This document shows positions 6,560 to 6,998 of a stretch of DNA of 6,998 bases, one piece after another. Positions within the stretch are counted from its first letter, which is position 1. Each line of letters starts with the position of its first letter. A model generated the notes under the pieces. It had not been told where the DNA came from. It saw only the letters and a program-made list of their open reading frames with translations, and did no database searches. The position numbers and the translations under genes are program-made. Source of the stretch: Chloroflexota bacterium (GTDB lineage: Bacteria; Chloroflexota; Dehalococcoidia; JACPQK01); contig JACPQK010000139.1 in the NCBI GenBank assembly GCA_016190535.1, positions 1 through 6,998 on the forward strand. Reading direction: 5' to 3'.

Positions 6560-6610
6560 AACCTCTGCGGAGGTGGTTTACCATTACCCCCGGCTGAGAA
6601 ACCAGGGTTT
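6559..6610. promoter_or_regulatory. Paired AAACC/GGTTT half-sites between divergent promoters
   Basis: AAACC (6559-6563) pairs with GGTTT (6575-6579), and a second AAACC (6599-6603) pairs with GGTTT (6606-6610). The first pair encloses another dyad, ACCTC-N4-GAGGT (6561-6574). Centres of the two pairs are about 35 bp apart. The first pair touches the amidase -35 box. The arrangement looks like operator sites for a dimeric regulator, but the half-sites are only 5 bp and the inner spacings differ (11 and 2 bp). Confidence 0.3.
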
Positions 6611-6662
6611 GCTGCCCCGCGCACCGCATGGGGTGTTGCTGAACGCCTCCAGCAGGCTGTTG

Positions 6663-6691
6663 TTGACACCGCTGGGGAACCGCAATACACT
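6663..6691 (+). promoter_or_regulatory. Sigma70-type promoter of the MoaD-like gene, divergent from the amidase
   Basis: TTGACA (6663-6668), a 17-bp spacer, and TACACT (6686-6691). The -35 is perfect and the -10 matches four of six bases, including the key TA at its start and the final T. Transcription would begin near 6698, about 23 nt before ATG 6721, so the leader would be very short. About 100 bp separate the two divergent -35 boxes. Confidence 0.55.
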
Positions 6692-6720
6692 GAACGAGCT
6701 ATCATCGGCTTCTCTAAGAA

Positions 6721-6998
6721 ATGCATTGGCCCGTGGCAAGAGTCTATCTGAAGGTGTTTCCCTGGATCAGCACCCTGTTGGGGGGCAGAGGAGCCGGTGC
6801 GCTAGTCCTGGAGGAGACTGTGGAGGCTGAGTCCACGGTAGCTGACCTGTTTGCCACCCTGGAGGCCAGGGCACCCGGGTTCGCCGAGGCAGTATTCAAC
6901 TCCGAGGCACAAGAGCTGCGCAATGAGATAGTGGTCATAGTGGATGACTGCCTGGTCCGGGGAGAGGGCCTGAAGACTAAGCTCAGAGACGGTTCCAC
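6721..6998 (+). CDS. MoaD/ThiS-like ubiquitin-fold protein, 3' end cut by window edge
   Basis: Small beta-grasp protein of the ThiS/MoaD group; members carry sulfur as a C-terminal thiocarboxylate for molybdopterin, thiamin, cysteine or tungsten-cofactor pathways. The frame runs 92 codons from ATG 6721 to the edge without a stop. The family pattern is visible: first strand 'ARVYLKVFPWIS', second strand 'LVLEETVEAESTVADLFATLEAR' (about residues 28-50), a 'PGFAEAVFNSEAQELRNEIVVIVDD' helix-turn-strand (52-76), and 'GLKTKLRDGS' (82-91). The last matches the usual 'gldtpLkdGD', which comes just before the final strand and the essential Gly-Gly tail. That tail is beyond the window, so activity as a carrier cannot be judged. 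GTG 6733, giving MARVYLKV, is an alternative start closer to family N-termini. Neither codon has a strong Shine-Dalgarno. The gene is divergent from the amidase, and any functional link is unproven. Confidence 0.75.
   Translation, partial: MHWPVARVYLKVFPWISTLLGGRGAGALVLEETVEAESTVADLFATLEARAPGFAEAVFNSEAQELRNEIVVIVDDCLVRGEGLKTKLRDGS

Noticed and set aside
6573..6830. 85-codon plus-strand frame across the divergent promoter region
   Set aside because: It crosses both the promoter region and the start of the MoaD-like gene in another frame, and has no ribosome-binding site or family similarity.
6744..6998. 84-codon minus-strand open frame at the right edge
   Set aside because: It is antisense to the MoaD-like frame. 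Its Ser/Thr/Arg-rich translation has no recognisable fold, while the plus-strand frame matches a known family.

Overview
The window is a GC-rich bacterial segment. Five genes lie on the minus strand and one truncated gene lies on the plus strand. The best clue to the host is the solute-binding lipoprotein. Its lipidation cysteine is followed by a long Thr/Pro/Ala linker rich in 'TPTP' and 'APT', a style common in Chloroflexota (including Dehalococcoidia-like lineages). This assignment is an inference from one protein style plus base composition; there is no rRNA or other marker gene here. Every feature looks chromosomal. I see no mobile element, CRISPR array, tRNA or phage gene.

In transcription order (right to left) the minus strand carries: an amidase-signature hydrolase (6461-5004); an MFS efflux-type transporter of the EntS/DHA3 kind (4884-3646); a family-5 (peptide/opine/nickel type) solute-binding lipoprotein (3311-1680); a DppB/OppB-type permease (563 to about 1480/1507); and a DppC/OppC-type permease that runs off the left edge (555-1). 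The ABC importer's two ATPase subunits are not in the window and would be expected further left. On the plus strand at the right edge is the 5' part of a small MoaD/ThiS-like beta-grasp protein (6721 onward).

Regulatory structure is legible. The amidase has a strong sigma70-type promoter (TTGACA-N17-TATGAT) and a good Shine-Dalgarno. About 100 bp away a divergent promoter-like pair (TTGACA-N17-TACACT) drives the MoaD-like gene. A third pair (TTGACA-N17-CACAAT) sits between the MFS gene and the binding-protein gene and leaves a leader of about 200 nt. A 12-bp perfect stem-loop lies between the binding-protein gene and the permease genes, where such structures often set the excess of binding protein over permease.

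Taken together, the locus reads as uptake of a peptide-like or other amide-containing compound (ABC importer), cytoplasmic hydrolysis of an amide bond (amidase), and perhaps export of a product or toxic compound (MFS). The substrate cannot be read from sequence. The most unusual detail is that the DppB-type permease has no ATG/GTG/TTG where its conserved N-terminus should begin. It has instead a well-placed GGAGG followed by ATC. I did not find convincing evidence of a wholly new biological system.
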